A DNA stretch of 21,482 nucleotides from UBA7236 sp964638865 (lineage in GTDB: Bacteria > Bacteroidota > Bacteroidia > Chitinophagales > BACL12), in NCBI GenBank assembly GCA_964638865.1, contig CAZXBG010000064.1, forward strand, positions 1-21,482, in the 5' to 3' direction. Below, piece after piece: positions 21,191-21,482 of the stretch. Positions within the stretch are counted from its first letter, which is position 1. The number at the start of each line of letters is the position of its first letter. The position numbers and the translations under genes are program-made. The notes under the pieces are model-generated. The model was not told the DNA's origin and did no database searches. It saw nothing but the letters and a program-made list of their open reading frames with translations.

Positions 21191-21482
21191 CAATTCAATA
21201 TTGTTCAGCTTTGATTAATTATTAAATAATGGCATTATTCAGAAGGCATATTTCCAGTTGCTAATTTTATTAGCATAATAAGCAATTCTAGCTTATCCTT
21301 TTTAAAATATATCTATGAAAATCTCCTCAATCAATCAAACCTCTCCACTTCAAAGCAGTTAGGCGAGCGCTATTTTTATTACAAGTAAACAAGGGTCAAA
21401 TTCATTTTCTGGGGAGCATCTGTCATGTCAATATCATCATTTATCCTAAAAGTGGACATTCCTCTTTTTATAATTAAAATTC
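21191..21482. other. Scaffold-end region without a recognised gene
   Basis: About 290 bp of AT-rich DNA. The only frame with an ATG near the edge on the minus strand is a 26-codon run (21459-21379) without a family match. The terminal 100 bases (AGGGTCAAATTCATTTTCTG; AAAAGTGGACATTCC) remind me of non-coding ends of insertion sequences of IS21 type, but this is weak. Confidence 0.3.

Noticed and set aside
21379..21459. 26-codon minus-strand frame near the right edge
   Set aside because: Too short, no ribosome-binding or family support; might be part of a mobile element but cannot be called a gene.

Overview
The window looks like one scaffold from a member of the Bacteroidota (Bacteroidetes). 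Four lines of evidence support this. (1) Two secreted proteins carry C-terminal type IX secretion (Por) sorting domains. (2) Promoters fit the Bacteroidetes sigma pattern TAnnTTTG, in two cases with an upstream TTTG. (3) The 306-residue SerA has lysine at the usual catalytic histidine, as in Bacteroides. (4) The DNA is AT-rich, with A-rich translation starts. I cannot place it below phylum with confidence. It is probably a draft or metagenome-derived scaffold: it begins inside a 16S rRNA gene, holds two 100-N gaps, and the first gap is flanked by an exact 55-bp duplication typical of unmerged contig ends.

Layout. 1-359: 5' part of a 16S rRNA gene on the minus strand, with leader and two candidate tandem promoters up to about 725. 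742-2944: serC-serA, the first two steps of the phosphorylated serine pathway. 2998-5722: two minus-strand T9SS cargo genes (a sugar/sorbosone dehydrogenase-like protein and a glycine-rich protein of unknown role), each followed by a hairpin terminator. 5920-8358: a DUF1015 protein and a cystathionine gamma-synthase/lyase-type PLP enzyme, which extend the serine/sulfur amino acid theme. 8461-11944: PrsW-type membrane protease, TIGR02757/DUF2400 protein, a small conserved protein, and a GT-C-like membrane glycosyltransferase. 11937-12428 (minus): DUF456 membrane protein. 12482-14684: fumarylacetoacetase and a flavin reductase-like protein. 14705-16853 (minus): a compact sulfur operon, sqr - tusE/dsrC-like - dsrE-like. 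16854-17516: non-coding tandem-repeat array of about 133-140-bp units, interrupted by the second gap. 17517-18110 (minus): exported carboxypeptidase-regulatory-like protein. 18200-21107: pdxH, then clpS-aat (N-degron recognition and tagging), a DUF4442 protein and a lipoprotein. The last 375 bases hold a hairpin and no convincing gene, and may run into a mobile element.

The points most worth following are these. The sqr-tusE-dsrE operon has a single-cysteine DsrC/TusE protein and a perfect TGAT-N4-ATCA palindrome (FNR/CRP-like) about 60 bp upstream of its predicted transcription start. The DUF1015 protein, with a DGHHR motif, lies beside serine and sulfur amino acid genes and could act on serine or phosphoserine. 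Short tandem repeats of unrelated motifs occupy many of the gaps between genes, often right at a stop or start codon. No CRISPR, phage, toxin-antitoxin or defence system was recognised.
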